A DNA stretch of 64,000 bases from Synechococcus sp. AG-670-B23 (GCA_003209165.1 QCSL01000003.1:19032-83031), one strand, 5' to 3'; positions 8,585 through 17,584 are shown, counted from the stretch's first letter. Numbers and translations are program-made. Notes: generated by a model not told the origin, from the sequence alone.

Positions 8585-8740
8585 TCAGCGGCAGACGTCA
8601 CTGTTCTTTTCTGCCTCTGTGGCGATGGCGCCGCAGTGCACCCAGCGCACTAGCTGCATTTCGATGTCGGTGAACAGCACCAGAATCCCTAAACAAAGCG
8701 CTGAAACAGCGAGGGTCGCCAAGCTTTGACGTGAATTCAC
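8585..8740 (-). CDS. small membrane protein coupled to bioD, 51 aa
   Basis: I place the start at GTG 8740 because it forms a GTGA overlap with the bioD stop, the same coupling seen throughout this operon. The protein has one hydrophobic helix, 'LATLAVSALCLGILVLF', then 'TDIEMQLVRWVHCGAIATEAEK' and ends 'NSDVCR'. The ORF-track start at 8797 would run 57 bases into bioD. Two Cys in the C-terminal part could form a disulfide. Function is unknown; the precise overlap is the main evidence that it is real. Confidence 0.6.
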   Translation of the reverse strand: MNSRQSLATLAVSALCLGILVLFTDIEMQLVRWVHCGAIATEAEKNSDVCR

Positions 8741-9396
8741 GGCGTCGATGGTTTCAACACTTTTCGGAATGTAGTGGTGAGATTCTGCTCGTGCCAAAGC
8801 TGCTCCAGACCCTTCGCTGAGAGCGGAGCTTGGGGGGGGAGCTGCGCCAGAACGGGGATTCCACCGAACTGTTCGAGGGTCCTGGGGTTGTCAGCATGGA
8901 GTGGACCGTTGAGGACCACTCCCAACACCATGAGATTGCGGCGTTTCAACGCTTCCAGGCTGAGCAGGGTGTGATTGAGGGTGCCCAGCCCACTGCGGGC
9001 GACCAGAACGATCGGCAACTGCCACTCCACAAGTTGATCGATCTGAAGCCAGCTGCGGGTGAGGGGCACCATCAATCCTCCAGCTGTCTCCACCACCAGA
9101 GACCCGTGATGCCTGGGAATCGTCAGTTGGGCAGGGTCGAGCGCTTTGTTGTCCAGTTCGGCCGCCCAGTGGGGGGAGACCGGCTCTCGGAAGGCATAGG
9201 CCTCGGGCAGCATCCGTTCCGGTGGGAGGTTCAATAGCTGGCTCACCCGTTCGCGGTCACCGCCGCCGTCCAGTCCGCTCTGCACCGGTTTCCAGTAGCT
9301 GGCCCGAAGTCCCTGCACGAGCCATGCACTCACCACGGTTTTGCCGACGTCCGTGTCGGTACCGCACACCACCAGGCGACTGACGCTGCCGTTCAT
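8737..9396 (-). CDS. bioD: dethiobiotin synthetase BioD
   Basis: A 219-residue protein. 'VVCGTDTDVGKTVVSAWLVQ' is the BioD P-loop with the GTDTxVGKT signature, followed by 'YWKPVQSG'. 'VETAGGLMVPL' matches the 'EGAGG' region. BioD carboxylates DAPA with CO2 and ATP to form dethiobiotin. ATG 9396 overlaps the bioC stop (ATGA), which supports this start over the long ORF-track form. The final part ends in a GTGA overlap with the downstream small membrane gene. Confidence 0.95.
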   Translation of the reverse strand: MNGSVSRLVVCGTDTDVGKTVVSAWLVQGLRASYWKPVQSGLDGGGDRERVSQLLNLPPERMLPEAYAFREPVSPHWAAELDNKALDPAQLTIPRHHGSLVVETAGGLMVPLTRSWLQIDQLVEWQLPIVLVARSGLGTLNHTLLSLEALKRRNLMVLGVVLNGPLHADNPRTLEQFGGIPVLAQLPPQAPLSAKGLEQLWHEQNLTTTFRKVLKPSTP

Positions 9397-10142
9397 CGCT
9401 TCACCATCAGGACCCACATCCTCCAGGTCAGGGCGAACCCGGTTGATGAGTCGGCTTGGGGCCAAGCCCGGAAGACGGCCTTCCACTGGCCTGGGGAAAG
9501 CCGGCCCCCGTTGGTTACGGAGGCACCAATGCTGCTCAAGGGTCGCAGCAGCCGCAGCGGATTGGCGGCGTGTTGGGTGAAGCTCAGGCATTCGTCTCGT
9601 TCCACCACGCCATCCGGTAGGGCTTCCATCAGTTGCTCTCGCACCGGCATGGTCAAGGCCGTGCAGGCCTGATTTGCTGCGCGGGCGGCTTGCTGCCATT
9701 GCGGAAAACTGCCATCCACCGGCACCGCTACGGCCAGCCAGCCCCCCTCTGGCAATGCATCCACCCAACTCCGGAGCTGCTGCGCTGGATCCGGCAACCA
9801 ATGCAAAACAAAGCTGGAGGCCATCAGCTGCGGGGGCTCAGGCCAGTCCGGCAGCCCGCGGCTCAGGTCATGCTGCAGGGTGGTAGTTCCGCGGGGATGG
9901 ATGTTCAACATGGCGGAACTTCCGTCAAGGCGGATCACCTGCTGCCCGGGGTGAGCGGCTTCCAGTGCTGCCGCCAAATGACCTGTGCCGCAGCCAAGGT
10001 CAGCCCAAAGACCTCGCGGAATGGAGCAGCGTCGGCTCAGTTGGGCCAGGCGCCAGGCCATCGCCTGTTGCAGCGTCGCATGGCCTGCGTAGGTCGGTGC
10101 TGCGCGACTGAACCGCTCTAGCACCTGGTCTGGGCGAATCAC
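9393..10142 (-). CDS. bioC: malonyl-ACP O-methyltransferase BioC
   Basis: A SAM-dependent methyltransferase of about 249 residues: 'RFSRAAPTYAGHATLQQAMA' is the BioC N-terminus, 'WADLGCGTGHLAAALE' is motif I, and 'VIRLDGSSAMLNI' follows. BioC masks malonyl-ACP as a methyl ester so that fatty-acid synthesis can extend it to pimeloyl-ACP methyl ester. I favour GTG 10142 because it makes a GTGA overlap with the upstream bioK stop; ATG 10157 is the alternative. It is coupled to bioD by an ATGA overlap. Confidence 0.9.
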   Translation of the reverse strand: MIRPDQVLERFSRAAPTYAGHATLQQAMAWRLAQLSRRCSIPRGLWADLGCGTGHLAAALEAAHPGQQVIRLDGSSAMLNIHPRGTTTLQHDLSRGLPDWPEPPQLMASSFVLHWLPDPAQQLRSWVDALPEGGWLAVAVPVDGSFPQWQQAARAANQACTALTMPVREQLMEALPDGVVERDECLSFTQHAANPLRLLRPLSSIGASVTNGGRLSPGQWKAVFRAWPQADSSTGFALTWRMWVLMVKR

Positions 10143-10828
10143 AGGCTCCCCAGCCATCGCTGCACCACCGAGAGAACCTTTGGTGTGATGAGGGCGTGGC
10201 CCCAATCCGGGTCGCGATGGAGAGTCAGCGGCTGATGACTCAGCTCATCGATGAGCTGTTGCGCCGATGCGGCGTGCACCACGGCATCCCGTTCGCCTTG
10301 CACCACCAGCACAGGTACTGCCTCCGGCCACCCCGTTGGCAGAGTTTTGCAGTGCGCCAGAAGCTCCAGATCCCGTTGCAGCCGCTGGCGCCCGAGGGTC
10401 GTCAGACCTTGCAGTAGAGGGGCTGGGGGCAGGGCGCTGAGGGCATGAGGTGAAGCGGCTTTGTCGAGGAAGCGTTCCAGCATCGGCAGTTCCTGGTCGC
10501 TGCCTAGGGCGGCCTGCATTCCCTGCAGAGCCGCCGCCAGAGCGCGCCCCGCACGACCGTTTGGCACGAAGGCGCTGAAGCTGCCCAGCAGCACTAGCGC
10601 ATCTGCCTGTGCCAGAACAGGTGCCGGCAGCAGATGCAGCCCAAGGGAGTGGGCGATCAACAGGTTGCGTCCCAGGCCGTTGCTCCAGCATGGAGCAACG
10701 GCCTTACCACCGTCGTAACCACGGTCTGCGCTGGTCCATGTCGCTCCCTCGTCTTCGAAGCGTTTACGCCAATGGGACCAAGCGCCGGCCTGGCCTGCCC
10801 AACCATGCATCGCCAGCACCTGCATCAT
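10139..10828 (-). CDS. bioK: pimeloyl-ACP methyl ester esterase, BioK type
   Basis: A 229-residue alpha/beta hydrolase. 'VLAMHGWAGQAGAW' is the oxyanion-hole segment, 'LIAHSLGLHLL' the nucleophile elbow (AxSxG in place of GxSxG), 'VVQGERDAVV' holds the acid and 'DPDWGHALI' the His. Position between bioF and bioC indicates the esterase that removes the BioC methyl group after chain extension. In marine Synechococcus and Prochlorococcus this role has been assigned to BioK, a non-orthologous replacement for BioH. ATG 10828 overlaps the bioF stop as ATGA. The subtype name rests on context and organism. Confidence 0.8.
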   Translation of the reverse strand: MMQVLAMHGWAGQAGAWSHWRKRFEDEGATWTSADRGYDGGKAVAPCWSNGLGRNLLIAHSLGLHLLPAPVLAQADALVLLGSFSAFVPNGRAGRALAAALQGMQAALGSDQELPMLERFLDKAASPHALSALPPAPLLQGLTTLGRQRLQRDLELLAHCKTLPTGWPEAVPVLVVQGERDAVVHAASAQQLIDELSHQPLTLHRDPDWGHALITPKVLSVVQRWLGSL

Positions 10829-11964
10829 CGAGAGCCGAGGGCTGCGAGCAGTTGCTCCAATGTGCCCCCCGGCAGGTCCCGCCGCAGCACCAGGCGCAAA
10901 CGGGCGGTTCCCTCCGGCACGGTGGGCGGCCGGATCGCCACCGACAGCAGACCCGCTTGTTCCAGCTGTTGCTGAAGGTCGAGCGCGTCTTGGTCTTCAC
11001 CGACCAGCAAGGGGAGCACGGGACCCTGCCCTGTTGGTTTCGTCCAGCCCTGGAGCTCCAGGGCGTTTCTCCAGCGCTCCGAGCGCTGGCTCAGCTCGCT
11101 TCCCCAGGAGGGGTTAGCCTGAATCAACTGGAGGGATGCCCTCGCTCCAGCAACGAGAGGTGGTGCCAGGGCCGTGGTGTAGCGGAAGGCCCCACTGGTT
11201 TGAAGCAGCCGCTCCATCGTGGTGTGATTCCCAGCCAGAAACGCACCTCCGCTGCCGAAGGCTTTCCCGAAGGTGCCGCACACCAAGGCCACGGGCTTTT
11301 GGAGTCCGTGGCAAAGCCCGCGGCCGCCTGGCCCCAGCACCCCTAGACCATGGGCTTCGTCCACCAGCAGCTGTGCACCGTGGTAAGCGCAAAGGTCGGC
11401 CATACCCTTCAGATCGGGGCTGGTGCCTTCCATGCTGAACAGGCTTTCGGTCACCACCACAGAGGGCGTCGTTGCCTGTTTGAGCCGCTGCAGCCGCTGG
11501 TCGAGATCTTGAAGATCGTTGTGGGCAAAGCGCTGCAGCCGCGCTCCACTGGTGCGGACGCCGGCCAGCAGCGAGTGGTGAATCAGCCGGTCCACCAATA
11601 CGGTGGTTTGCCTGTTACTCAGGGCCGTTAAGGCGGCGATGTTGGCTTGAAATCCGCTGGGGAAAAGCAGCACCCGGTCCCGGTTCAGCCAGGTGCCAAG
11701 GGCTGCCTCCAGCTCCAGATGGCGTGGTCGGGTGCCAGTGATCAGCCGAGATCCCCCGGCACCGACGCCATCGGAGGCCATGGCATCTGTCGCCGCGGCG
11801 AGGACATCTGGATGGCGGCTGAGGCCGAGGTAGTCGTTGCTCGCTAGATCGAGCAGCTGGCTTGTGCCGGAGGGATCCTGAAGCTGCCAGGGCTCCTGGC
11901 CGGAGTTCAAGCTCCGCAGGCGGCGGCGGCGAACTGGGTGGATGGGAGAGGCGTGGTCCCGCAT
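10825..11964 (-). CDS. bioF: 8-amino-7-oxononanoate synthase BioF
   Basis: A 379-residue PLP enzyme of the alpha-oxoamine synthase family. 'LDLASNDYLGLSRHPDV', 'GVGAGGSRLITGT', 'LLVDEAHGLGVLG' and the Schiff-base Lys in 'GTFGKAFGSGG' are diagnostic. It condenses pimeloyl-ACP with alanine. ATG 11964 ('MRDHASPIHP') is chosen; the ORF-track extension to 12285 runs through the divergent transporter gene. The gene heads the minus-strand biotin operon. The 54 bases to the divergent BASS start should hold its promoter. Confidence 0.95.
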   Translation of the reverse strand: MRDHASPIHPVRRRRLRSLNSGQEPWQLQDPSGTSQLLDLASNDYLGLSRHPDVLAAATDAMASDGVGAGGSRLITGTRPRHLELEAALGTWLNRDRVLLFPSGFQANIAALTALSNRQTTVLVDRLIHHSLLAGVRTSGARLQRFAHNDLQDLDQRLQRLKQATTPSVVVTESLFSMEGTSPDLKGMADLCAYHGAQLLVDEAHGLGVLGPGGRGLCHGLQKPVALVCGTFGKAFGSGGAFLAGNHTTMERLLQTSGAFRYTTALAPPLVAGARASLQLIQANPSWGSELSQRSERWRNALELQGWTKPTGQGPVLPLLVGEDQDALDLQQQLEQAGLLSVAIRPPTVPEGTARLRLVLRRDLPGGTLEQLLAALGSR

Positions 11965-12018
11965 CACAACAGTCTGGAATCCGCCCTGATCAAGGATGGC
12001 CGCAGTCCTCTGATCGTC

Positions 12019-12939
12019 ATGACCTGGGAGCGTTTCACTCTGCTGTTTCCTATTTGGACGTTGTTGGGAGCTTTGCTGGCGCTGCTGCATCCTCCGCTGT
12101 TCATTTGGTTCAAGGGGCCACTGATCGCCCTTGGACTCGGCGTGATCATGCTGGGCATGGGCGTCGGGCTGACCCCTGCCGACTTCGTGCGGGTTGGTCG
12201 ACGACCCCGCGCCATGCTGCTGGGGGTGCTGGTGCAGTTCCTGGTGATGCCGGCCCTCGCTGCTGTCATCTCGTCGGCTTTGCACTTGCCTGGGCCGCTT
12301 GCTGTGGGCTTGATTCTTGTCGGCTGCTGCCCGGGCGGCACCGCCAGCAATGTGGTGGCTTTGATCGGCCGTGGCGATGTGGCGCTTTCAGTGGTCATGA
12401 CAACGATCAGCACCTTGGCTGCGGTTGTGTTGACTCCGCGTCTCACGCAGCTGTTGGCCAGCCAGTACGTGCCGGTGGACGGTTGGGCACTGTTCTTGGC
12501 TGTGCTTCAGGTGGTGCTGTTGCCCGTCACCGTTGGGGTGGTGCTCAAGCGTGGTCTGCCCAGAGTGGCCAAGCGGATTGAGCCGGTAATGCCTCCCCTG
12601 GCTGTGATGGCCATTGTGATGATCGTCTCCAGCATCGTGGGCAGCCAGACGGCTGTGTTGCGCCAACAGGGGCCAGTGCTGATCATGGCTTGCCTGCTGC
12701 TTCATGGCGGCGGCTTTCTGCTCGGCTGGCTGCTTCCACGGCTGGCGGGGCAGACCGTGCAGGCCCAGAGGACCATCAGCATCGAGGTGGGCATGCAGAA
12801 CTCGGGTTTGGCGGTGGTGCTCGCCCGTAGTGGAGGCTTCGCCAGTCCTCTCACGGCGCTGCCGGGCGCCATCTCTGCGATGATTCATTGCCTGATCGGC
12901 AGCGCCCTTGCCGCCGTCTGGAGGCGTCAGTCTTCCTAG
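12019..12939 (+). CDS. BASS-family (bile acid:sodium symporter-like) transporter
   Basis: A 306-residue protein with about 9-10 TM helices. 'LGMGVGLTPADF', 'LVGCCPGGTASNVVALIGRGDVALSV' and 'IEVGMQNSGLAVVLA' are hallmark BASS segments that form the Na+ site and substrate cavity. Family members carry bile acids in animals and pyruvate or other organic acids in plants and bacteria; the cargo here is unknown. It is divergent from bioF, which raises but does not prove a link to pimelate or keto-acid metabolism. It ends in a 4-base convergent overlap with the next gene. Confidence 0.88.
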   Translation: MTWERFTLLFPIWTLLGALLALLHPPLFIWFKGPLIALGLGVIMLGMGVGLTPADFVRVGRRPRAMLLGVLVQFLVMPALAAVISSALHLPGPLAVGLILVGCCPGGTASNVVALIGRGDVALSVVMTTISTLAAVVLTPRLTQLLASQYVPVDGWALFLAVLQVVLLPVTVGVVLKRGLPRVAKRIEPVMPPLAVMAIVMIVSSIVGSQTAVLRQQGPVLIMACLLLHGGGFLLGWLLPRLAGQTVQAQRTISIEVGMQNSGLAVVLARSGGFASPLTALPGAISAMIHCLIGSALAAVWRRQSS

Positions 12940-13166
12940 GGCGATCCCCCATCGTGGAGTTCGAACAGCAGGCGGGCGGCAAGTCCACGGGATATTCGTC
13001 GTGCCGCGAGCAGATCACAGATCCAGGTGAACAGCGGTGGGGCATCGGTTGTGGATGCCAGGCGCTTTTCGAGGGTCTTTAGCTCGTTGACGTCGCTGCA
13101 GCCCCGCAGGGCATCGATCAGGGTGTCTTCAGCTGGCCGCGGCTTGGTGAGCTGAGTGCTGGTCAC
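12936..13166 (-). CDS. hypothetical protein, 76 aa
   Basis: From GTG 13166 the protein reads V(M)TSTQLTKPRPAEDTLIDALRGC, then 'VNELKTLEKRLAST', 'FTWICDLLAARRISRGLAARLL' and a short tail. It looks all-helical and soluble. The ORF-track start at 13244 adds an Arg-rich stretch unlike the rest, so the shorter form is preferred. I do not recognise the family. It lies downstream of an intrinsic terminator that points the same way, so it must have a separate promoter. Confidence 0.5.
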   Translation of the reverse strand: MTSTQLTKPRPAEDTLIDALRGCSDVNELKTLEKRLASTTDAPPLFTWICDLLAARRISRGLAARLLFELHDGGSP

Positions 13167-13222
13167 AGGGAGTGGCGTTCGTTCTTCTCTGTCATGGCAT
13201 CGGCGGCGTGGCTCTGTCACCC

Positions 13223-13345
13223 TCAGACTTTTGAGGGCAGCCACAAAAAAGCCTTGGTGGACTCACCAAGGCTCGAAGCATTCTCTTCACTATTTTTCAT
13301 GATTTGCCTTGGTTTCGTCAAAGGGAGTCGGCAGATTTGATTCAT
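13223..13345 (-). ncRNA. putative short transcript or 40-aa ORF ending at an orphan terminator
   Basis: The terminator at 13245-13273 needs a transcript that starts in the 65-170 bases upstream, between it and the divergent helicase. The region also holds a 40-codon ORF from ATG 13345 ('MNQICRLPLTKPRQ...') whose last codons run through the terminator hairpin, which argues against translation and for a small RNA. The 5' end is unknown, so the coordinates are those of the ORF. Neither RNA class nor protein family is recognised. Confidence 0.35.
13245..13273 (-). terminator. intrinsic terminator on the minus strand
   Basis: On the minus strand 'agccttggtg' and 'caccaaggct' pair over 10 bp with a 4-base loop and are followed by six T. 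This is one of the two clearest Rho-independent terminators in the window. No recognised gene lies upstream of it on that strand, since the helicase starting at 13410 runs the other way. It therefore ends an unannotated short transcript. Confidence 0.8.
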
Positions 13346-13409
13346 GGCATTGGCTTGGCTTATCGCTCGCTGGAAAAGACGGCTCGGCCAGGCTCCTTAA
13401 GATCATTCT

Positions 13410-16184
13410 ATGAACCAATCGACACCGGCCACGCCTCGATCAGAGCCCGATGTCGATCGCAGTGCCCCTCTCAAACCCTCAGAAATCTTTCCTTTTCCGC
13501 TGGATGATTTCCAGTTAGAAGCCATGGATGCCCTCAACCAGGGGCACTCGGTCGTTGTCAGCGCCCCCACTGGATCCGGCAAAACGCTGATCGGTGAATA
13601 TGCCATTCATCGTGCGCTGGCCCACGGCCAGAAAGTTTTCTACACCACACCGCTAAAGGCTCTGTCCAATCAGAAACTGCGCGATTTCCGCGACCAGTTC
13701 GGTGCTGAGGATGTGGGGTTGATGACTGGTGACCTCAGCGTGAATCGCGAGGCTTCCATCGTTGTTATGACCACGGAGATCTTCCGCAACATGCTCTACG
13801 CCGAGGCGGGTGAGCACGATGATCCTCTCGCTGATGTTGAAGCTGTGGTGCTCGATGAGTGTCACTACATGAACGACTCTCAGCGCGGCACGGTGTGGGA
13901 GGAATCGATTATTCACTGCCTGCCGACGGTGCAGCTGGTGGCGCTCTCCGCCACGGTGGCCAATGCCGGCCAGCTCACCGATTGGATCGAGAAGGTCCAT
14001 GGACCGACCACGTTGGTGATGAGTGATCACCGGCCGGTTCCGCTCCAGTTCAGCTTCTGCAGTGCCAAGGGATTGCACCCACTGCTGAACGAAGCCGGCA
14101 CGGGTCTGCATCCCAACTGCACAGTCTGGCGCGCGCCCAAAGGCCACAAGCGCAAAGGGCGTTCCCAGAAGCCGCCGCAACCGGAGCCACCGCCGATCAG
14201 CTTCGTTGTGGCCCAGATGGCTGAGCGGCAAATGCTCCCGGCGATCTATTTCATCTTCAGCCGCCGCGGCTGTGACAAGGCGGTTCGGGATCTGGGGGTG
14301 CAGTGTCTGGTGACACCACAGGAGCAGGCGCGGATCAAGGAGCGCTTGACGGCCTACAGCCATGGCAACCCCGAGGCCGTGCGGGATGGAATCCACGCTG
14401 ACGCGCTGCTGAGGGGCATCGCTGCCCACCATGCCGGTGTTCTTCCCGCCTGGAAGGAGTTGATCGAGGAGCTCTTCCAGCAGGGGCTGGTGAAGGTGGT
14501 CTTCGCGACGGAGACCCTGGCGGCGGGTATCAACATGCCGGCCCGCAGCACGGTGATTGCGGCCCTGTCCAAGCGCACCGAACGGGGGCATCGCCCGCTG
14601 ATGGGTAGTGAGTTCCTGCAGATGGCCGGTCGGGCCGGGCGGCGTGGCCTCGATTCCCAGGGCTACGTCGTGACGGTGCAAAGCCGGTTTGAAGGGGTGC
14701 GTGAAGCGGGTCAGCTGGCGACAAGTCCCGCCGACCCTCTCGTGAGCCAGTTCACCCCCAGCTACGGCATGGTTCTGAACCTGCTGCAGCGCCACGATCT
14801 GGCCAAGGCGAGGGAGCTGGTCGAACGCAGCTTTGGCCGCTATCTGGCGGGGCTTGACCTCGTGGAGGACGAGGAGAATCTCTCCCAACTGCGGCTGCAA
14901 CTCAGCCAGCTGGAGGGCGTCGCCGGCGACATTCCCTGGGAGGACTTCGAGGATTACGAGAAAATGCGTGGGCGGCTCCGCGAGGAGCGGCGCTTGCTCC
15001 GCATTCTTCAGCAGCAAGCCGAGGAAACGCTGGCCAATGAGCTGACGATGGCCCTGCAGTTCGCCAGCACCGGCACCTTGGTCAGCCTCAAATCGCCGCA
15101 GCTTCGGGGGCGTGTCGCGCCCGCGGTGATCGTCGAGAAGGTGAAGGGGCCTGGTCAATTCCCGCTGCTGCTCTGCTTGACCGATGAAAACGTCTGGATT
15201 TTGCTGCCCTGTCAGGCCGTGGTGAGCATCCATGCGGAGCTCAGTTGTCTGCAGGTGGATGGGTTGGAGGCACCAGAGTTGACCCGTTCCGGTGAGTTGC
15301 GCCATGGCGATCAGGCCAGTGGCGGTTTGGCGTTAGCGGTAGCCCACATGGCGCGGCGCCACGACATGACCACCCCGCAATACGACTTGGCTGGGGAGGT
15401 GTTGACCCAGGCCCGGCTGGTGCGGGATCTCGAGCAGGAGCAGGAGCAGCATCCCGCCCATCGCTGGGGAGATCGCAAGCAGCTGAAGAAGCACCGCCGG
15501 CGCATGGAAGATCTGGAACTGGAGATCGCTGAACGGCAGCAGCTGCTGCATCAGCGGGCCAACCGTCACTGGGAGACCTTCCTGGCCTTGATGGAGATCC
15601 TGCAGCATTTCGGATGCCTTGATGAGCTGGATCCCACGGAGATCGGCCGCACAGTTGCTGCACTGCGGGGCGACAACGAACTTTGGCTGGGGCTGGCTCT
15701 GATGAGTGGGCATCTCGATGACCTTTCCCCACCAGACCTGGCGGCTGTGTTCGAGGCGATCAGCACGGAGGTCAACCGCCCCGATCTTTGGAGCGGCTTC
15801 CCGCCGCCAGCGGCAGCTGAGGAAGCCCTGCAGGATCTGTCGGGTCTGCGTCGCGAGCTGCTGCGGGCCCAGGAACGCGCCGGTGTGGTCGTGCCGGCCT
15901 GGTGGGAACCCGAGCTCATGGGTCTTGTGGATGCCTGGGCGCGGGGAACCTCTTGGAGCGATCTGATCGCTAACACGTCTTTAGATGAAGGCGATGTGGT
16001 GCGAATAATGCGCCGCACTGTGGATCTTCTGGCCCAGGTTCCCTACTGCGAGGCCATCAGCGAGCAGTTGCGCAGCCATGCCCGTCAGGCTTTGAAAGCG
16101 ATCAATCGCTTTCCCGTGGCCGAGGCCGAGGATCTGTTGCCGCCCTCCGCTGCGCTCAACCCGGCAACAGAGCGGGCGGCCTGA
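13410..16184 (+). CDS. Ski2-like DExH-box RNA helicase
   Basis: A 924-residue superfamily 2 helicase. Motif I 'SAPTGSGKT' is near residue 52, Ia 'YTTPLKALSNQK', motif II 'LDECHYMND', III 'ALSATVAN', and V/VI 'FATETLAAGINMPA' and 'QMAGRAGRRG'. The C-terminal 350 residues contain the coiled-coil and DSHCT-like region of Ski2/Mtr4 relatives. Plastids have a related protein, ISE2, that acts in RNA processing. It is predicted to unwind structured RNA for maturation or decay. It stands alone as a transcription unit and converges with fumC. Confidence 0.92.
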   Translation: MNQSTPATPRSEPDVDRSAPLKPSEIFPFPLDDFQLEAMDALNQGHSVVVSAPTGSGKTLIGEYAIHRALAHGQKVFYTTPLKALSNQKLRDFRDQFGAEDVGLMTGDLSVNREASIVVMTTEIFRNMLYAEAGEHDDPLADVEAVVLDECHYMNDSQRGTVWEESIIHCLPTVQLVALSATVANAGQLTDWIEKVHGPTTLVMSDHRPVPLQFSFCSAKGLHPLLNEAGTGLHPNCTVWRAPKGHKRKGRSQKPPQPEPPPISFVVAQMAERQMLPAIYFIFSRRGCDKAVRDLGVQCLVTPQEQARIKERLTAYSHGNPEAVRDGIHADALLRGIAAHHAGVLPAWKELIEELFQQGLVKVVFATETLAAGINMPARSTVIAALSKRTERGHRPLMGSEFLQMAGRAGRRGLDSQGYVVTVQSRFEGVREAGQLATSPADPLVSQFTPSYGMVLNLLQRHDLAKARELVERSFGRYLAGLDLVEDEENLSQLRLQLSQLEGVAGDIPWEDFEDYEKMRGRLREERRLLRILQQQAEETLANELTMALQFASTGTLVSLKSPQLRGRVAPAVIVEKVKGPGQFPLLLCLTDENVWILLPCQAVVSIHAELSCLQVDGLEAPELTRSGELRHGDQASGGLALAVAHMARRHDMTTPQYDLAGEVLTQARLVRDLEQEQEQHPAHRWGDRKQLKKHRRRMEDLELEIAERQQLLHQRANRHWETFLALMEILQHFGCLDELDPTEIGRTVAALRGDNELWLGLALMSGHLDDLSPPDLAAVFEAISTEVNRPDLWSGFPPPAAAEEALQDLSGLRRELLRAQERAGVVVPAWWEPELMGLVDAWARGTSWSDLIANTSLDEGDVVRIMRRTVDLLAQVPYCEAISEQLRSHARQALKAINRFPVAEAEDLLPPSAALNPATERAA

Positions 16185-16186
16185 GC

Positions 16187-17584
16187 TCAGGCTTCCGGAG
16201 CGGCCATGGCGCAAGGATTCACCTGCTGATTAAAGTCTGCTTCTGTGATGTGGCCGAGCTCCAAGGCCGCCTGCTTCAGCGTCAGCCCCTGGTGGTAGGC
16301 ATGCTGAGCGATGGCACTGGCCTTCTCGTAACCGATGCTCGGGGTCAAGGCGGTAACCAGCATCAAGGAGCCATCAACGAACCGCTGAATCTGCTCCCGA
16401 TCAGGCTTTAAGCCCTCCACTAAGTTCTGGCGGAAGCTAGTCATCGCGTCCTTGAGCATTCGGATCGACTGCAGCAGGTTGAAGCCGATCAAGGGCTTGT
16501 AGACATTCATCTGCAGATGGCCGCCTGCTCCGGCGGCTGCCACGGCGCCATCGAGTCCGATCACCTGGGTGCAGACCATGGCCATGGCCTCGCACTGGGT
16601 GGGATTGATTTTCCCCGGCATGATCGAGCTGCCGGGTTCGTTGGCAGGCAGCAGTAACTCCCCTAGCCCCGCTCGGGGGCCACACCCGAGCAGACGAAGG
16701 TCGTTGGAGATCCGGAGCAAGGCCACCGACAGCAGGCGAAGTTGCCCCATCGCATGGACGAGAGCGTCATGGCCGGCCATTACAGCGAACAGGTTCCCGG
16801 CAGGACGGACCTCGATGCCAGCGACTCTGCTCAGCTCTTCCGCCACGGCATGGCGGAAGCCCGGCGGCGTGTTCAACCCTGTGCCCACTGCGGTGCCCCC
16901 CAGGGGAAGATCGCCAAGGCTTACAAGACAGTCCTCCAGCCAAGCCTGGGCTTGTTTGAGTTGATCCCGCCAAGCGGCGACTTCGTCGCCAAGCCGCAGG
17001 GGCACTGCATCCTGTAGATGGGTGCGCCCAATCTTGACGATTGGCATCCAGGCCTGGGCTTTGGCATCCAAGGCCTGCACCAGGGCCTGAAGCGCCGGCA
17101 GCAGCCCATCCTTCAGTTGCTTGGCCGCGGCGACGTGGATGGCTGCAGGAAACACATCATTGGTCGATTGCGACCGATTGACGTGATCATTCGGATGCAC
17201 CGGGCTGTGACAGCCGAGAGCTGTATCTGAGGCCTTAGACGCCAGATTGCTGATCACCTCGTTGATGTTCATGTTGGTCTGGGTCCCGCTTCCGGTTTGC
17301 CAGACCCGAAGCGGGAACTGATCGTTGTGCTGGCCTGCGGCAATGGCATCGGCCGCCGTGCAGATCAACTCAACTTGTTCAATGCTCAGGAGCTCATGCT
17401 GGCCGTTCACCGTGGCGCAGGAGCGTTTGATCCAGGCCAGGGCCTGGATGATTTCGAGCGGGATGCGTTCATCGCTGATGGCGAAGTTCTGAAGCGACCG
17501 CTGGGTCTGGGCTCCCCAGAGCGCCTCGGACGCCACCTCAATGCCCCCCAGGCTGTCGGTTTCAATCCTGAACGGCTGCGTCAT
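16187..17584 (-). CDS. fumC: class II fumarate hydratase
   Basis: A 465-residue enzyme of the fumarase/aspartase superfamily. 'ALWGAQTQRSLQNF', 'WQTGSGTQTNMNINEVISN', 'VHPNDHVNRSQSTNDVFP' and the signature 'GSSIMPGKINPTQ' identify class II fumarase, not aspartase or argininosuccinate lyase. It interconverts fumarate and malate. ATG 17584 ('MTQPFRIETDSLG') is the family start; the ORF track adds 12 residues. The stop is 3 bases from the convergent helicase stop. Confidence 0.95.
   Translation of the reverse strand: MTQPFRIETDSLGGIEVASEALWGAQTQRSLQNFAISDERIPLEIIQALAWIKRSCATVNGQHELLSIEQVELICTAADAIAAGQHNDQFPLRVWQTGSGTQTNMNINEVISNLASKASDTALGCHSPVHPNDHVNRSQSTNDVFPAAIHVAAAKQLKDGLLPALQALVQALDAKAQAWMPIVKIGRTHLQDAVPLRLGDEVAAWRDQLKQAQAWLEDCLVSLGDLPLGGTAVGTGLNTPPGFRHAVAEELSRVAGIEVRPAGNLFAVMAGHDALVHAMGQLRLLSVALLRISNDLRLLGCGPRAGLGELLLPANEPGSSIMPGKINPTQCEAMAMVCTQVIGLDGAVAAAGAGGHLQMNVYKPLIGFNLLQSIRMLKDAMTSFRQNLVEGLKPDREQIQRFVDGSLMLVTALTPSIGYEKASAIAQHAYHQGLTLKQAALELGHITEADFNQQVNPCAMAAPEA

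Noticed and set aside
10825-12285. Extended bioF reading frame upstream of 11964
   Set aside because: The extension is His/Gln/Arg-rich, overlaps the divergent BASS gene and is not BioF-like.
13653-15305. 550-aa ORF on the minus strand inside the helicase gene
   Set aside because: It is antisense to a clear DExH helicase, is rich in His, Gln, Arg and Leu as antisense frames of high-GC genes are, and shows no domain.
16181-16194. Palindrome 'gcctgagctcaggc' between the helicase and fumC
   Set aside because: It has almost no loop and includes the helicase stop codon; too short to call a terminator.
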